Source: Brevibacterium sediminis
Lineage (GTDB): Bacteria > Actinomycetota > Actinomycetes > Actinomycetales > Brevibacteriaceae
Reading direction: 5' to 3'
Assembly (NCBI RefSeq): GCF_013623905.1
Contig: NZ_JABKDD010000001.1
Coordinates: 682,001 to 746,000, forward strand
DNA length: 64,000 nucleotides
A program made the position numbers and the translations under genes. A model generated the notes under the pieces. It made no database searches. It had not been told where the DNA came from and saw only the letters and a list, made by a program, of their open reading frames with translations. The number at the start of each line of letters is the position of its first letter. Position 1 is the stretch's first letter. Below, in pieces: positions 8,820-16,643 of this stretch.

Positions 8820-9650
8820 ATGAGTATTCTTCCATCCGGGTCCGGGGCACTCGTCTTCATCGCCTTCGAAGGTCAGGATGCCGATGCTTCCGAAGCGGCG
8901 AGTTCGCTGGTCAAGGATCTCATCGAGGTCTGGCACCTGGACGACTCCGAGATCCTCGACACCGATGGGTTCTACGAATTCCGCTTCTCCGAACCCGAGA
9001 TCATCCGCGACGAGGACGGGACGGCGTCGATCGCCTGGCCGGGCATCGCGGTCCACCGAGGTCGCCTCGGCGAGCAGTCGATCACGGTCATCCACGGTCA
9101 CGAACCGGGATTGAAATGGCGGGAGTTCCTCTCCCTCGTCCTCACCCACGTCGGCGATGACGATGCCGTCATCCTCCTCGGCGGTCTCCATGCCGAGGTT
9201 CCGCATACGCGTCCGCTGCCGGTGGTGGCCAATACGGAGGACGCAGAGCTTGCGTCCGAGCTCGGCATCGACGCCAACGGCTATGAGGGCCCCATCGGCA
9301 TTCTCGGTCTCCTCGGCGTCGCCTGCCGGTGGCGCGGAGTCCGCGCCGTCAACCTGTGGGTGGGAGTACCGGACTATCTGGCCGAGTCGCCGTCGCCGAA
9401 AGCCGAACTCGCGTTGGCGAAGGCAGTCGAACGCTATGCCGGCATCGAAATCGACATCCACGTGCTCGAGGAGGAGAGCCGGGCATGGGAGCTCGGCGCC
9501 GATGAACTCGTCTCCTTCAATCCCCGGCTGGCAGAGCTCGTTCAAGCGCTGGAGAAGCAGAACGATTCGACGGAGCTGCCCGAAGCCAGCGGAGACGCCA
9601 TCGCGGCCGAGTTCGAACGCTATCTGCGCAAACGCGGCCGCGATAAGTGA
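8820..9650 (+). CDS. PAC2 family protein (proteasome assembly chaperone-like)
   Basis: 276 residues. It has the PAC2-fold signatures: an N-terminal GALVFIAFEGQDADASEA strand-loop, ITVIHGHEPGLKWREF, then ILLGGLHAEVPHTRPLPV and GPIGILGLLG, typical of the DUF75/PAC2 family found in archaea and actinobacteria. In eukaryotes the family helps assemble 20S alpha rings; in actinobacteria the role is not established. Its presence a few kb from prcBA is suggestive but these proteins are common in proteasome-bearing genomes anyway. Leaderless start at ATG 8820. No membrane segment. Confidence 0.85.
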   Translation: MSILPSGSGALVFIAFEGQDADASEAASSLVKDLIEVWHLDDSEILDTDGFYEFRFSEPEIIRDEDGTASIAWPGIAVHRGRLGEQSITVIHGHEPGLKWREFLSLVLTHVGDDDAVILLGGLHAEVPHTRPLPVVANTEDAELASELGIDANGYEGPIGILGLLGVACRWRGVRAVNLWVGVPDYLAESPSPKAELALAKAVERYAGIEIDIHVLEEESRAWELGADELVSFNPRLAELVQALEKQNDSTELPEASGDAIAAEFERYLRKRGRDK

Positions 9651-9706
9651 ATCGCCGACTCCCGGTGGTCAGGCGGTGAACGCCGAGAGCTGTTAGTCGA
9701 GCGATA

Positions 9707-10966
9707 TCAGTCGAGCAGGCGGATGCCCAGGAGGGCATCGACGGCGTCGGCAACTCGGTCGCCGGTGATGGCCGCTGTCTCCGACGGATCGGAGTCCGCA
9801 TAGTGTTCGGCCCATTCGTCGAGGATCCCGAGAGCCCGCGGGCTGTCGAGGTCATCGGTGAGTGCTTCGCGCAGCAGGCCGATGATGTGCTCGCGCAGAC
9901 CCTGGCGACATTCTGATTCGCATTTGGCCGCATGCTTCCATGCCTGCAGGCGTGCTTCTGCGATGGACAGCTGCTCCTCGGTGAAGCTCCAGTCGCTGCG
10001 GTAGTGGTTGGACAGGATCACGGTGCGAATGGCCATGGGGTCGACTCCGCGCTCGCGCAGCTTCGAGACGAGGACGAGGTTGCCCTTGGACTTGCTCATC
10101 TTCTCGCCGTCGAGGCCCACCATTCCGGTGTGCATATAGGTCTTCGCCATGGGTGTGTCCCGCCAGGCAGCAGCATGGGCGGCACTCATCTCATGGTGAG
10201 GGAAGATGAGGTCGCTGCCGCCTCCCTGCACGTCGACGGGGAAGCCGAGATACCGATCGGCGATGACAGTGCATTCGACATGCCAGCCCGGTCGTCCCTG
10301 GCCCAGTGTGCCTCCGTCCCAGGACGGTTCGCCTTCGCGTTCGGCCCGCCACAGCAGCGGATCGATGGGATTCTCCTTGCCCGGAGTCTCGGGGTCACCG
10401 CCGCGTTCGGCCGAGAGCGCTGCCATGGTCTCGGCGTCGTCATGGCTGACTGTGCCGAAAGGTGGGGTGATCTGCGTCGACACACGGTAGTAGACGTCAC
10501 CGCTGTCGAGAGTGTAGGCGGCCCCCTTGTCCACGAGATCGCGGACGCCGGCGGCGATCTCGTCGACGGATTCGACGACGCCGATGAAGTTCGCCGGCGG
10601 GATCACCCGCAGGGCTTCCATATCCTCTCGGAAGAGATCGATCTGCGACGAGGCGAGTTCGCGCCAGTCGACTCCCGTGGCGTCGGCCCTCTCCAGCAGC
10701 GGATCGTCGACGTCAGTGGTGTTCTGTGCGTACTCGACCTCGAGTCCCGCATCACGCCAGATCCGGTTGAGCAGGTCGAAGGCCACATAGGTGGAGGCGT
10801 GCCCGAGGTGCGTCGCATCGTAGGGGGTGATGCCGCAGACGTAGAGTCGAGCGGTCTGCTTGGATCCGCGCAGCCTGCGCGGGCTGCGTGTGCTCGTATC
10901 AAAAACCGTAGGCACCTTGCCGGTGCTGGTCAGACGGGGCAGTTGAGGTTCGGGCCATGACTTCAC
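9707..10966 (-). CDS. mshC: Cysteine-1-D-myo-inosityl 2-amino-2-deoxy-alpha-D-glucopyranoside ligase
   Basis: 419 residues. MshC joins cysteine to GlcN-Ins using ATP, the third step of mycothiol synthesis; it is a cysteinyl-tRNA synthetase relative lacking the anticodon domain. Seen: YVCGITPYDATHLGHAST (zinc Cys and HIGH motif, about 50-65), FPHHEMSAAHAAA, and EKMSKSKGN (KMSKS, about 290). I chose GTG 10966 (VKSWPEPQLP, the normal family N-terminus); TAGGCT (complement of 10974-10979) ends seven bases before it, so the mRNA is probably leaderless. Sits downstream of the SCO1664-like and DUF3090 genes, a conserved actinobacterial neighbourhood. Confidence 0.94.
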   Translation of the reverse strand: MKSWPEPQLPRLTSTGKVPTVFDTSTRSPRRLRGSKQTARLYVCGITPYDATHLGHASTYVAFDLLNRIWRDAGLEVEYAQNTTDVDDPLLERADATGVDWRELASSQIDLFREDMEALRVIPPANFIGVVESVDEIAAGVRDLVDKGAAYTLDSGDVYYRVSTQITPPFGTVSHDDAETMAALSAERGGDPETPGKENPIDPLLWRAEREGEPSWDGGTLGQGRPGWHVECTVIADRYLGFPVDVQGGGSDLIFPHHEMSAAHAAAWRDTPMAKTYMHTGMVGLDGEKMSKSKGNLVLVSKLRERGVDPMAIRTVILSNHYRSDWSFTEEQLSIAEARLQAWKHAAKCESECRQGLREHIIGLLREALTDDLDSPRALGILDEWAEHYADSDPSETAAITGDRVADAVDALLGIRLLD

Positions 10967-11026
10967 GGCACCCAGCCTAACCGAGAGGCAGGCGTTCGGC
11001 ACTTCCGAGGCGAAGTGATGCCGGTT

Positions 11027-11842
11027 TCAGATCGGCGGCCAGGGAATTGCGGTGCGATCGTCCGGTGCGTCGGGGAAGAACTCGGCGGCGAGAAGCCGGT
11101 CGGCCCTGTCTTTCAGAGCCTCGATCTCGTCTGCCGACAGGCAGTCGCTCAGCTGCGTCCGCAGCCTCTCGTCCATGGCGGTGACTTCCTGAAGCGCATC
11201 GATCTCTTCGGCGCAGAACGAGGTGCGAGAGAAACCCCACAGAACGGTGCGCAGCTTCTCCTCATTGTGGAAGGTCAGTCCGTTGTCGATGCCGAAGACG
11301 CCGATGTCGGCCGCGGCGGTGCTCGGCAGGCAGCTGCCGGTGATGACATGACCGGCTTTGCGGTCGGCGTTGTTCGCGAGCAGGTCGAAGAAGGCAATGG
11401 AACGCAGGCTCTCGTCGACGGAATGGGAGAGTACGAGGTCGCGTCCGTCCTCGGTGCGCAGAGCGAAGATCGGTGTGTGATCGACGGGGATCGCGTTGAC
11501 CGTCGACAGGGTCACGGCTTCGTCATCGTCGGAGGCTTCGACATAGGCCTGCAGGGATCCGCGGCCGGCGGGCAGATCATCGCGCAGAACCGTCGGCGGA
11601 ACGACCCCCAGGTCGAGTGCGGCGGAGAGTCGATACGCCGCCACCTCGCGCAGGGCCAGTGTCTGTGCCGGGAAATCGTGCAGGGGCCGTTCGCCCGAGA
11701 TGGGTTTGTAGACGGCCTTGATCGCCCGGCCCTCGTGTTCGAGCACGAGCAGTCGGGTGTCGTTGCTGGCGCGTGGGATCGATCCCATCTCCGTCCACTC
11801 CCCCGCAGCCAGTGCGTCGAGGAGAATCCCGTGGTCCATCAC
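11027..11842 (-). CDS. SCO1664 family protein (PI3/4-kinase-like fold)
   Basis: 271 residues. Recognisable as the conserved actinobacterial family with a phosphatidylinositol-kinase-like core: AIKAVYKPISGERPLHDFP (ATP-binding Lys in a beta strand), LREVAAYRLSAALDLGVVPPT, and the catalytic-loop-like FFDLLANNADRKAGHV with D-G/IGVFGIDNGLTFH for metal binding. Function is unknown. It starts at GTG 11842 or ATG 11839, within ten bases of the DUF3090 stop, so the two genes are surely co-translated. Consistent neighbour of mshC, which suggests a link to mycothiol or thiol metabolism, but this is inference. Confidence 0.82.
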   Translation of the reverse strand: MMDHGILLDALAAGEWTEMGSIPRASNDTRLLVLEHEGRAIKAVYKPISGERPLHDFPAQTLALREVAAYRLSAALDLGVVPPTVLRDDLPAGRGSLQAYVEASDDDEAVTLSTVNAIPVDHTPIFALRTEDGRDLVLSHSVDESLRSIAFFDLLANNADRKAGHVITGSCLPSTAAADIGVFGIDNGLTFHNEEKLRTVLWGFSRTSFCAEEIDALQEVTAMDERLRTQLSDCLSADEIEALKDRADRLLAAEFFPDAPDDRTAIPWPPI

Positions 11843-11845
11843 GGT

Positions 11846-12409
11846 TCAGGCGCGCGGGATCCCGTTGGCCCGGGGACACAGATGGCCGTCGGGTTCGAGC
11901 GGGAGGGAGCAGAACGGGCAGTCTCCGCGTCCGGCGCTGACGACCTGTTCTCCGCGGCGGGCGAATTCTCGGGCGGCGGCGGCGCCGAGGACGATGCGCA
12001 GGACTTCGCGTTCGACTTCGTCGTCATCGGGGTCGGCGGAGGTTCCGGCCTGGGCGTCCGCCTCGGTGAGTTCGAAGCATTCGATGACGAGTTCGTGCTT
12101 GACGGTGTCCCAGCCCAGGCTCATCGTGCCGACGCGGAACTCCGGTTCGATGGGCACGTTGAGCCCGGCGTTGTCGATGAGATCGTCGAGCGCCGTCTGC
12201 GGCACCCGCGCGGCCGTATCCTTGATCATCACCATATCGAGCAGTTCGGTGATCCGGTCGGAGAGGATCTCGACCTGCTCCTTCTCGACGACCACGGTCG
12301 TCAGCGCGTTGCCGGACTTCGCCTGGAGGAGGAACGTCCTCTCACCGGGGAGTCCGATTGTGCCGACGACGAAACGATCGGGTGTGGGGTGGTCGTACAG
12401 AGCTGCCAT
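11846..12409 (-). CDS. DUF3090 family protein
   Basis: 187 residues. Begins ALYDHPTPDRFVVGTIGLPG and ends with a probable zinc-binding motif CPFCSLPLEPDGHLCPRANG (C-x2-C...H-x-C), both characteristic of DUF3090. Function is unknown. It is the first gene of the unit DUF3090, SCO1664-like, mshC, although mshC also has its own -10 box. TAGGCT (complement of 12416-12421) ends six bases before the ATG, so this mRNA is probably leaderless as well. Confidence 0.87.
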   Translation of the reverse strand: MAALYDHPTPDRFVVGTIGLPGERTFLLQAKSGNALTTVVVEKEQVEILSDRITELLDMVMIKDTAARVPQTALDDLIDNAGLNVPIEPEFRVGTMSLGWDTVKHELVIECFELTEADAQAGTSADPDDDEVEREVLRIVLGAAAAREFARRGEQVVSAGRGDCPFCSLPLEPDGHLCPRANGIPRA

Positions 12410-12466
12410 GTCTTCAGCCTAGTTCAAAGACTTACATGACGGTCCGGCCTGGGATACATTTGAGTC

Positions 12467-12727
12467 ATGAGCACTGATCCTCGTGAGGCCCTGGACGCAT
12501 TCCTCGAAGCAGTGAGAGAGCACTACGCTGCATCCGCGCACCGCAATGGTGACCAAGACCCCCGAGTCGAAGCCGCTTATATGGCTTTGGCCGATGCCTT
12601 CGAAATCTACGAAGACGCGATCTACACCGCGTTCGACGAAGTCACTCCATTCGAACTCTTCGATGACGTCGAGGATGCCAAGGACGATGACGAGTTCCTC
12701 CTCGACGATGACGACGAGGACGACTGA
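12467..12727 (+). CDS. Small acidic conserved protein of unknown function
   Basis: 86 residues, predicted helical N-terminal two thirds (PREALDAFLEAVREHYAASA) and an extremely acidic tail DDDEFLLDDDDEDD. Similar small proteins occur in Micrococcales and are often labelled primosomal protein without evidence; I do not assign a function. TACATT (12455-12460) ends six bases before the ATG and there is no Shine-Dalgarno sequence, so translation is probably leaderless. Divergent from DUF3090 with 57 bases between the start codons. Confidence 0.72.
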   Translation: MSTDPREALDAFLEAVREHYAASAHRNGDQDPRVEAAYMALADAFEIYEDAIYTAFDEVTPFELFDDVEDAKDDDEFLLDDDDEDD

Positions 12728-12756
12728 GGGCCTGACAGAGCGTCGGACCTGCCGCT

Positions 12757-13671
12757 CTAGTCCGACGGACCCCAGGAGATCTGGTCGAGCACTTCGGCGA
12801 TCTCATCCGCCAGTTCGACCTCGCTGGCGGTGACCTCGGCCAGCTGTGCCGAAGTGCGCGGCGAGACCAGGGTGCTCGCGATACCGTGCTGTCGGTTGAA
12901 CGCCAGGGCGATGTCCAATGTCGACACGCCCAGAGCGGTCGCGGCACGACGGACGCCGGCAAGCACACGGTTCGACCGCTCGTCGAGGTAGGCACCGGCG
13001 TATTCGCTCAGCTCCCCCGCCAACCGCGAATCCTGGGGAGTCGCGTTCCGGTACTTGTCGGTGAGCACTCCGCGCCCCAGTCCCGCTCCGGCGATGAGTG
13101 AGACTCCCGCATAGTCGGCGGCCGGAACGAGCTCTGCCTCGGCCTCGCGGTTGAGCAGCGAGTATTCTGCGACGACACACGCGACCGGAATCCCGGCCCC
13201 GCGCATCTCCGCCAGCTGCCAACCGGTGTGGTGGGACACGCCCACGTAGCGGATCTTCCCGAGAGTGAGCAGGGTCTCGACCGCCGATGCGGTCTCGGCA
13301 CGGTCGACCTCGGCATCGAAGACGTCGAGGACGAGCACGTCGAGGTGGTCGCGACCGACTGTGCGCAGCAGGGAATCGACTTGGCTGAGGATTCTCGAGC
13401 GCCCGAGTCCGGCCTCGATGTGGCCGGGTTCACTGATGGACACGCCCACCCGGGCCAGCAGCAGAATCTCTTCGGGAAGTCTCAGCCGTCCGAGCACCTC
13501 GGCGGAGATCGTAGCCGAGCTGGGCAGCTCGATGAGGTTGCCACCTGCGTCTTTGTACTCATCGACGAGGCGCTGGGCGACCTGGTCATCGACCCGATGC
13601 CCCCACTCGAAGGTTCCGAGACCCACATCGCTGACGTCCAGACCGGTAGTGCCGAGGCGTTGGTGCTTCAT
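12757..13671 (-). CDS. Aldo/keto reductase-family protein lacking the catalytic tetrad
   Basis: 304 residues with an AKR TIM barrel: MKHQRLGTTGLDVSDVGLGT at the N-terminus, IRYVGVSHHTGWQLAEM in the middle, LGVSTLDIALAFNRQHGIAS near the C-terminus. Every residue of the Asp-Tyr-Lys-His tetrad seems replaced: the Asp/Tyr segment (normally DTA-x2-YG) reads NLIELPSSAT, the Lys strand reads LLLARVG, and the His strand reads LDVLVLDVFD. It may be a non-catalytic NADP-binding protein. ATG 13671 is 70 bases from the divergent uppP start. The gene is intact and has normal codon use, so it is probably expressed. Confidence 0.8.
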   Translation of the reverse strand: MKHQRLGTTGLDVSDVGLGTFEWGHRVDDQVAQRLVDEYKDAGGNLIELPSSATISAEVLGRLRLPEEILLLARVGVSISEPGHIEAGLGRSRILSQVDSLLRTVGRDHLDVLVLDVFDAEVDRAETASAVETLLTLGKIRYVGVSHHTGWQLAEMRGAGIPVACVVAEYSLLNREAEAELVPAADYAGVSLIAGAGLGRGVLTDKYRNATPQDSRLAGELSEYAGAYLDERSNRVLAGVRRAATALGVSTLDIALAFNRQHGIASTLVSPRTSAQLAEVTASEVELADEIAEVLDQISWGPSD

Positions 13672-13740
13672 GCTTCTTGAGGTTACCCGATGCTGCGACT
13701 ACCGTGGTTTCGTTCCCACCTCATATTCTCAAGGAGTCGT

Positions 13741-14577
13741 ATGTACGACTGGCTGGTCGCTGCCGTGCTCGGAATCGTGCAGGCACTCACCGAGTTCCTC
13801 CCGATCTCCTCCTCGGCGCATGTGCGCATCGTCGGCGAACTTATGCTGCCCGGTTCGGATCCGGGCGCGTTCTTCACCGCCATCATCCAGATCGGCACCG
13901 AGGCGGCCGTCGTCGTCTACTTCTGGCGCGATATCGTCACAATCATCTCCAAATGGTGCAAGGCACTCGTCGGCAAGCATGATCGCAGGGACCCCGAGGT
14001 GCGCCTGGGTTGGCTGATCATCGTCGGTTCGATTCCCATCGTCATCATCGGCCTGCTCTTCCAGGACTACATCGAGGGTGCACTGCGCAGCCTCTGGATC
14101 ACCGCGACGATGCTCATCGTCTTCGGTCTCATCATCGGCATCGCCGACTGGGCCGGGAAACGCGAACGCACCCTCGAGGACATGAACTGGGGTCAGGGCA
14201 TCCTGTTCGGCTTCGCGCAGGCGCTCGCCGTCATTCCCGGCGTGTCACGCTCGGGCGGCACGATCATGGCCGGCCGTTTCATGGGCTTCGATCGTCCAGC
14301 GGCGGCTCGCTACTCGTTCCTGCTCGCCATTCCCGCCGTCGTCGGTTCCGGTCTCTACGGTGTGGCGCAGACGCTCGGTCGGAGTGAAGCCATGGTTCTC
14401 GGCTGGGGACCGACGATCCTCGCCACAGTGATTTCGTTCGCTCTCGGTCTCGTCGTCATCCACTGGTTCCTCAAGTACGTGGAGACGAAGTCCTTCGCCA
14501 TCTTCGTCTGGTACCGCGTGGCCCTGGGCATCGTCCTCTACATCCTGCTCGGCACCGGAGTCCTCGCAGCAGTCTGA
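13741..14577 (+). CDS. uppP: Undecaprenyl-diphosphatase UppP/BacA
   Basis: 278 residues. Recycles the cell-wall lipid carrier by dephosphorylating undecaprenyl pyrophosphate at the membrane; confers bacitracin tolerance. Motifs: EFLPISSSAH (about 20-29, catalytic Glu/Ser/His region) and PGVSRSGGTIMAGR (about 165-178). About eight hydrophobic helices. I chose ATG 13741 because AAGGAG lies seven bases upstream and MYDWLVAAVLGIVQALTEF is the normal family start; a longer frame from 13690 adds 17 unlikely residues. Confidence 0.95.
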   Translation: MYDWLVAAVLGIVQALTEFLPISSSAHVRIVGELMLPGSDPGAFFTAIIQIGTEAAVVVYFWRDIVTIISKWCKALVGKHDRRDPEVRLGWLIIVGSIPIVIIGLLFQDYIEGALRSLWITATMLIVFGLIIGIADWAGKRERTLEDMNWGQGILFGFAQALAVIPGVSRSGGTIMAGRFMGFDRPAAARYSFLLAIPAVVGSGLYGVAQTLGRSEAMVLGWGPTILATVISFALGLVVIHWFLKYVETKSFAIFVWYRVALGIVLYILLGTGVLAAV

Positions 14578-14623
14578 GCCCGCGCGTTTCATTTCGGGCT
14601 GTCGTCCGACACTCCAGCATCAT

Positions 14624-14659
14624 CTGATCCCGGCATTCGCTCCTGAGTGCCGGGATCAG
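14624..14659. terminator. Bidirectional terminator between uppP and histidine phosphatase
   Basis: Inverted repeat CTGATCCCGGCA (14624-14635) and TGCCGGGATCAG (14648-14659) with a 12-base loop. It lies between the convergent ends of uppP and the phosphatase gene and overlaps the latter's stop codon (14656-14658). No strong U-tract. Confidence 0.65.
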
Positions 14660-15369
14660 CGCATTCCGCCGCCGCCGACGGCGGCCGATTGGGCGAGTCC
14701 GGCGGCGGTCACCGACATCGCCGCGAGCACCGGCCTGTCACCGGAGAAGTCGATGACCGTGAACGATCCGGGAGCGACGCTCAGCCGTTGGAAATCGTCC
14801 AGCGGCATCCCCAGGGCGTCGGCGATGATCGCCTTGATGATGTCTCCATGGGAGACGATCATCGCCCACCGAGGCGGCGCCGATTTCTCGGTACCGTCCG
14901 TGGGCACTGCATCGGGCCGTGCTTCGGCATCGGCACGTTCGTCCTTACGCAGCTGGGCCACGAGATCACGGACTCGGGCTGTGGAACGTTCGGCCGCCTC
15001 GGTGATGGATTCCCCTCCGGGGAACCTGGCCTGCGACGCCGACTTCACTACGGTCGCCCACAGGGGCTCCTGGCCCAGTTCCTTGAGTGGCCGGCCCGTC
15101 CATTCGCCGTAGTCGAGCTCGATGACGGCCTCGTCGACGTCGATGCGATCGAAGTCAGCTGTTTCGGCTGCGATCGATGCGGTCTGTTCGCAGCGCTGCA
15201 GGGGCGAATGCAGCAGCTGGGTGAAGTGCCGATGCGGCAGCAGTTCGAGGTTGGCCCGCAGTGCCCGGGTTCCCTCATCGGTGAGGGACACGCCGGGTGC
15301 GCGTCCGGCCAGGATTCCGGAGACGTTGGCGCTGGAGAGGCCGTGCCGCAGCAGAACGATGACGGGCAT
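14656..15369 (-). CDS. Histidine phosphatase family protein (MSMEG_4193-type)
   Basis: 237 residues. Phosphoglycerate-mutase-like fold: VIVLLRHGLSSANVSG gives the RHG motif with the phospho-accepting His near residue 9, followed by LLHSPLQRCEQTA, the Glu of ELDYGEWTG, and the second His in AMIVSHGDIIKAI. Such phosphatases lie close to mshC/DUF3090/SCO1664 in other actinobacteria, as here (within 4 kb). Substrate unknown. TAATCT (complement of 15377-15382) ends seven bases before the ATG, so a leaderless mRNA is likely. Confidence 0.85.
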   Translation of the reverse strand: MPVIVLLRHGLSSANVSGILAGRAPGVSLTDEGTRALRANLELLPHRHFTQLLHSPLQRCEQTASIAAETADFDRIDVDEAVIELDYGEWTGRPLKELGQEPLWATVVKSASQARFPGGESITEAAERSTARVRDLVAQLRKDERADAEARPDAVPTDGTEKSAPPRWAMIVSHGDIIKAIIADALGMPLDDFQRLSVAPGSFTVIDFSGDRPVLAAMSVTAAGLAQSAAVGGGGMR

Positions 15370-15406
15370 ACCCTCAAGATTAGCCCAGATCGTCTAGGGT
15401 GAGGCT

Positions 15407-15610
15407 ATGAAACGTCAGCGTCCACGTATGACATACGAGTTCCGCAAGGTCTCGTTCTCTCGTGATGTGCCGCGGTCGGTCAGCCTGCAGGAACTCAACG
15501 ACCAGGCGGAATACGGCCAATGGGAGCTCGCCCGCACCCGCATATCGGTCGGCGGAGTCCGCACCGTGTGGCTGCGCCGGAAGATCATGCCGTTGACGAT
15601 GAGCAGCTGA
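15407..15610 (+). CDS. DUF5703 family small protein
   Basis: 67 residues, basic, no membrane segment. The pattern YEFRKVSFSRDVPRS, then LNDQAEYGQWELARTRI and VRTVWLRRKIM matches actinobacterial DUF5703, of unknown function. TAGGGT (15395-15400) ends six bases before the ATG and suggests a leaderless start. Divergent from the histidine phosphatase; their starts are 37 bases apart. Confidence 0.8.
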   Translation: MKRQRPRMTYEFRKVSFSRDVPRSVSLQELNDQAEYGQWELARTRISVGGVRTVWLRRKIMPLTMSS

Positions 15611-15614
15611 TGGT

Positions 15615-16643
15615 GTGAGATCGCCTTCCCTCGTTCCTGTTCTCACTGCCGGCCTCGTCACGATCACTGCAGGAGCGGCGATGTCCCTGCAGGGACGAGC
15701 GAACGGTCTGCTCGGGCAGGTGCTCGGACATGCCGTCTTCGCCGCGCTCGTCTCATTCTTCGTCGGCCTCCTCTGTGTCGGCATCGCCTTGGCAGTCTCG
15801 GCCCGATCCCGTGCTGCCGGCCGACGTCTCATCGCGCTGCTGCGGGATCGTACGCTGCCCTGGTGGATGCTCCTCGGGGGCTTGAGCGGCTGCCTCGTCG
15901 TCATCGCACAGGCCACGACCATTCCGCGGATCGGCGTGGCCATGTTCACGATGGCGTTCGTCTCCGGCCAGGTCACCGGTGGGCTCATCGTCGATGCCAC
16001 CGAGCTGCCGCCGGGCGGCCGTCAGCGTCTGAGCGTCCTGCGCATCCTCGGCGTGGTCATCGTCCTCGCTTCCCTGGCCTTCGCCGCAGGTGACCGCCTG
16101 CAGTCGGGGATTCCGCTGTGGACTCCCCTGCTCCCGCTCGTCTCCGGGGCACTGACGAGTGTGCAGCAGGCGTTCAACGGCCGTATCCGGGCTGCTGCCG
16201 AATCGGCGGTGGTCGCGACGACGGTGAACTTCACGGTCGGCTTCGCAGCACTCGTCGTCGGCACATTCGTCCTGCTCATGACCGGACATCCCTGGCGCGA
16301 ATTCCCGACCGCGCCGGATCAGTGGTGGATCCTCCTCGGCGGGGCCTTCGGGGTGGTCTTCATCGCCCTGACGACGGTCACCGTAGCCAGGCTGGGTGTG
16401 CTGCTGCTCAGCCTGTTCGCGCTCTTCGGCAACCTCGTCGGGGCATTGGCCCTCGATGTGCTGCTGCCGATTCCCGGCTCCGATGTCACGCTGACCACGG
16501 TGCTCAGCGCCATCGGAGTGCTCATCGGTATCGTCGTGACGATTCTGCCGGTGCCGGTCGGGCCTTCAACTTCAGCGGTCAGGCCCAAATCAGCGGTCAG
16601 GCCTTCATCAGGAAGTCGCCGAGGACCCGCGTCCCGAACTTGA
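15615..16643 (+). CDS. DMT/YdcZ (DUF606) family membrane transporter
   Basis: 342 residues with about ten hydrophobic helices in two repeated halves, the two DUF606 domains of the YdcZ family (SLQGRANGLLGQVLGHAVFA in the first half, SVQQAFNGRIRAAAESAVVA in the second). Substrate is unknown. The start is uncertain: GTG 15615 lies four bases after the DUF5703 stop; an internal start would shorten the N-terminus slightly. The last 47 bases overlap the convergent M20 gene and include a duplicated 18-base unit that yields SAVRPKSAVRPS in the soluble tail. Confidence 0.78.
   Translation: MRSPSLVPVLTAGLVTITAGAAMSLQGRANGLLGQVLGHAVFAALVSFFVGLLCVGIALAVSARSRAAGRRLIALLRDRTLPWWMLLGGLSGCLVVIAQATTIPRIGVAMFTMAFVSGQVTGGLIVDATELPPGGRQRLSVLRILGVVIVLASLAFAAGDRLQSGIPLWTPLLPLVSGALTSVQQAFNGRIRAAAESAVVATTVNFTVGFAALVVGTFVLLMTGHPWREFPTAPDQWWILLGGAFGVVFIALTTVTVARLGVLLLSLFALFGNLVGALALDVLLPIPGSDVTLTTVLSAIGVLIGIVVTILPVPVGPSTSAVRPKSAVRPSSGSRRGPASRT
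16572..16603. repeat. 18-base tandem duplication at convergent gene ends
   Basis: TCAGCGGTCAGGCC occurs at 16572-16585 and again at 16590-16603, an 18-base period. The second copy contains the stop codon of the M20 gene (16597-16599, minus) and both copies encode part of the C-terminus of the YdcZ-type transporter. Confidence 0.7.
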
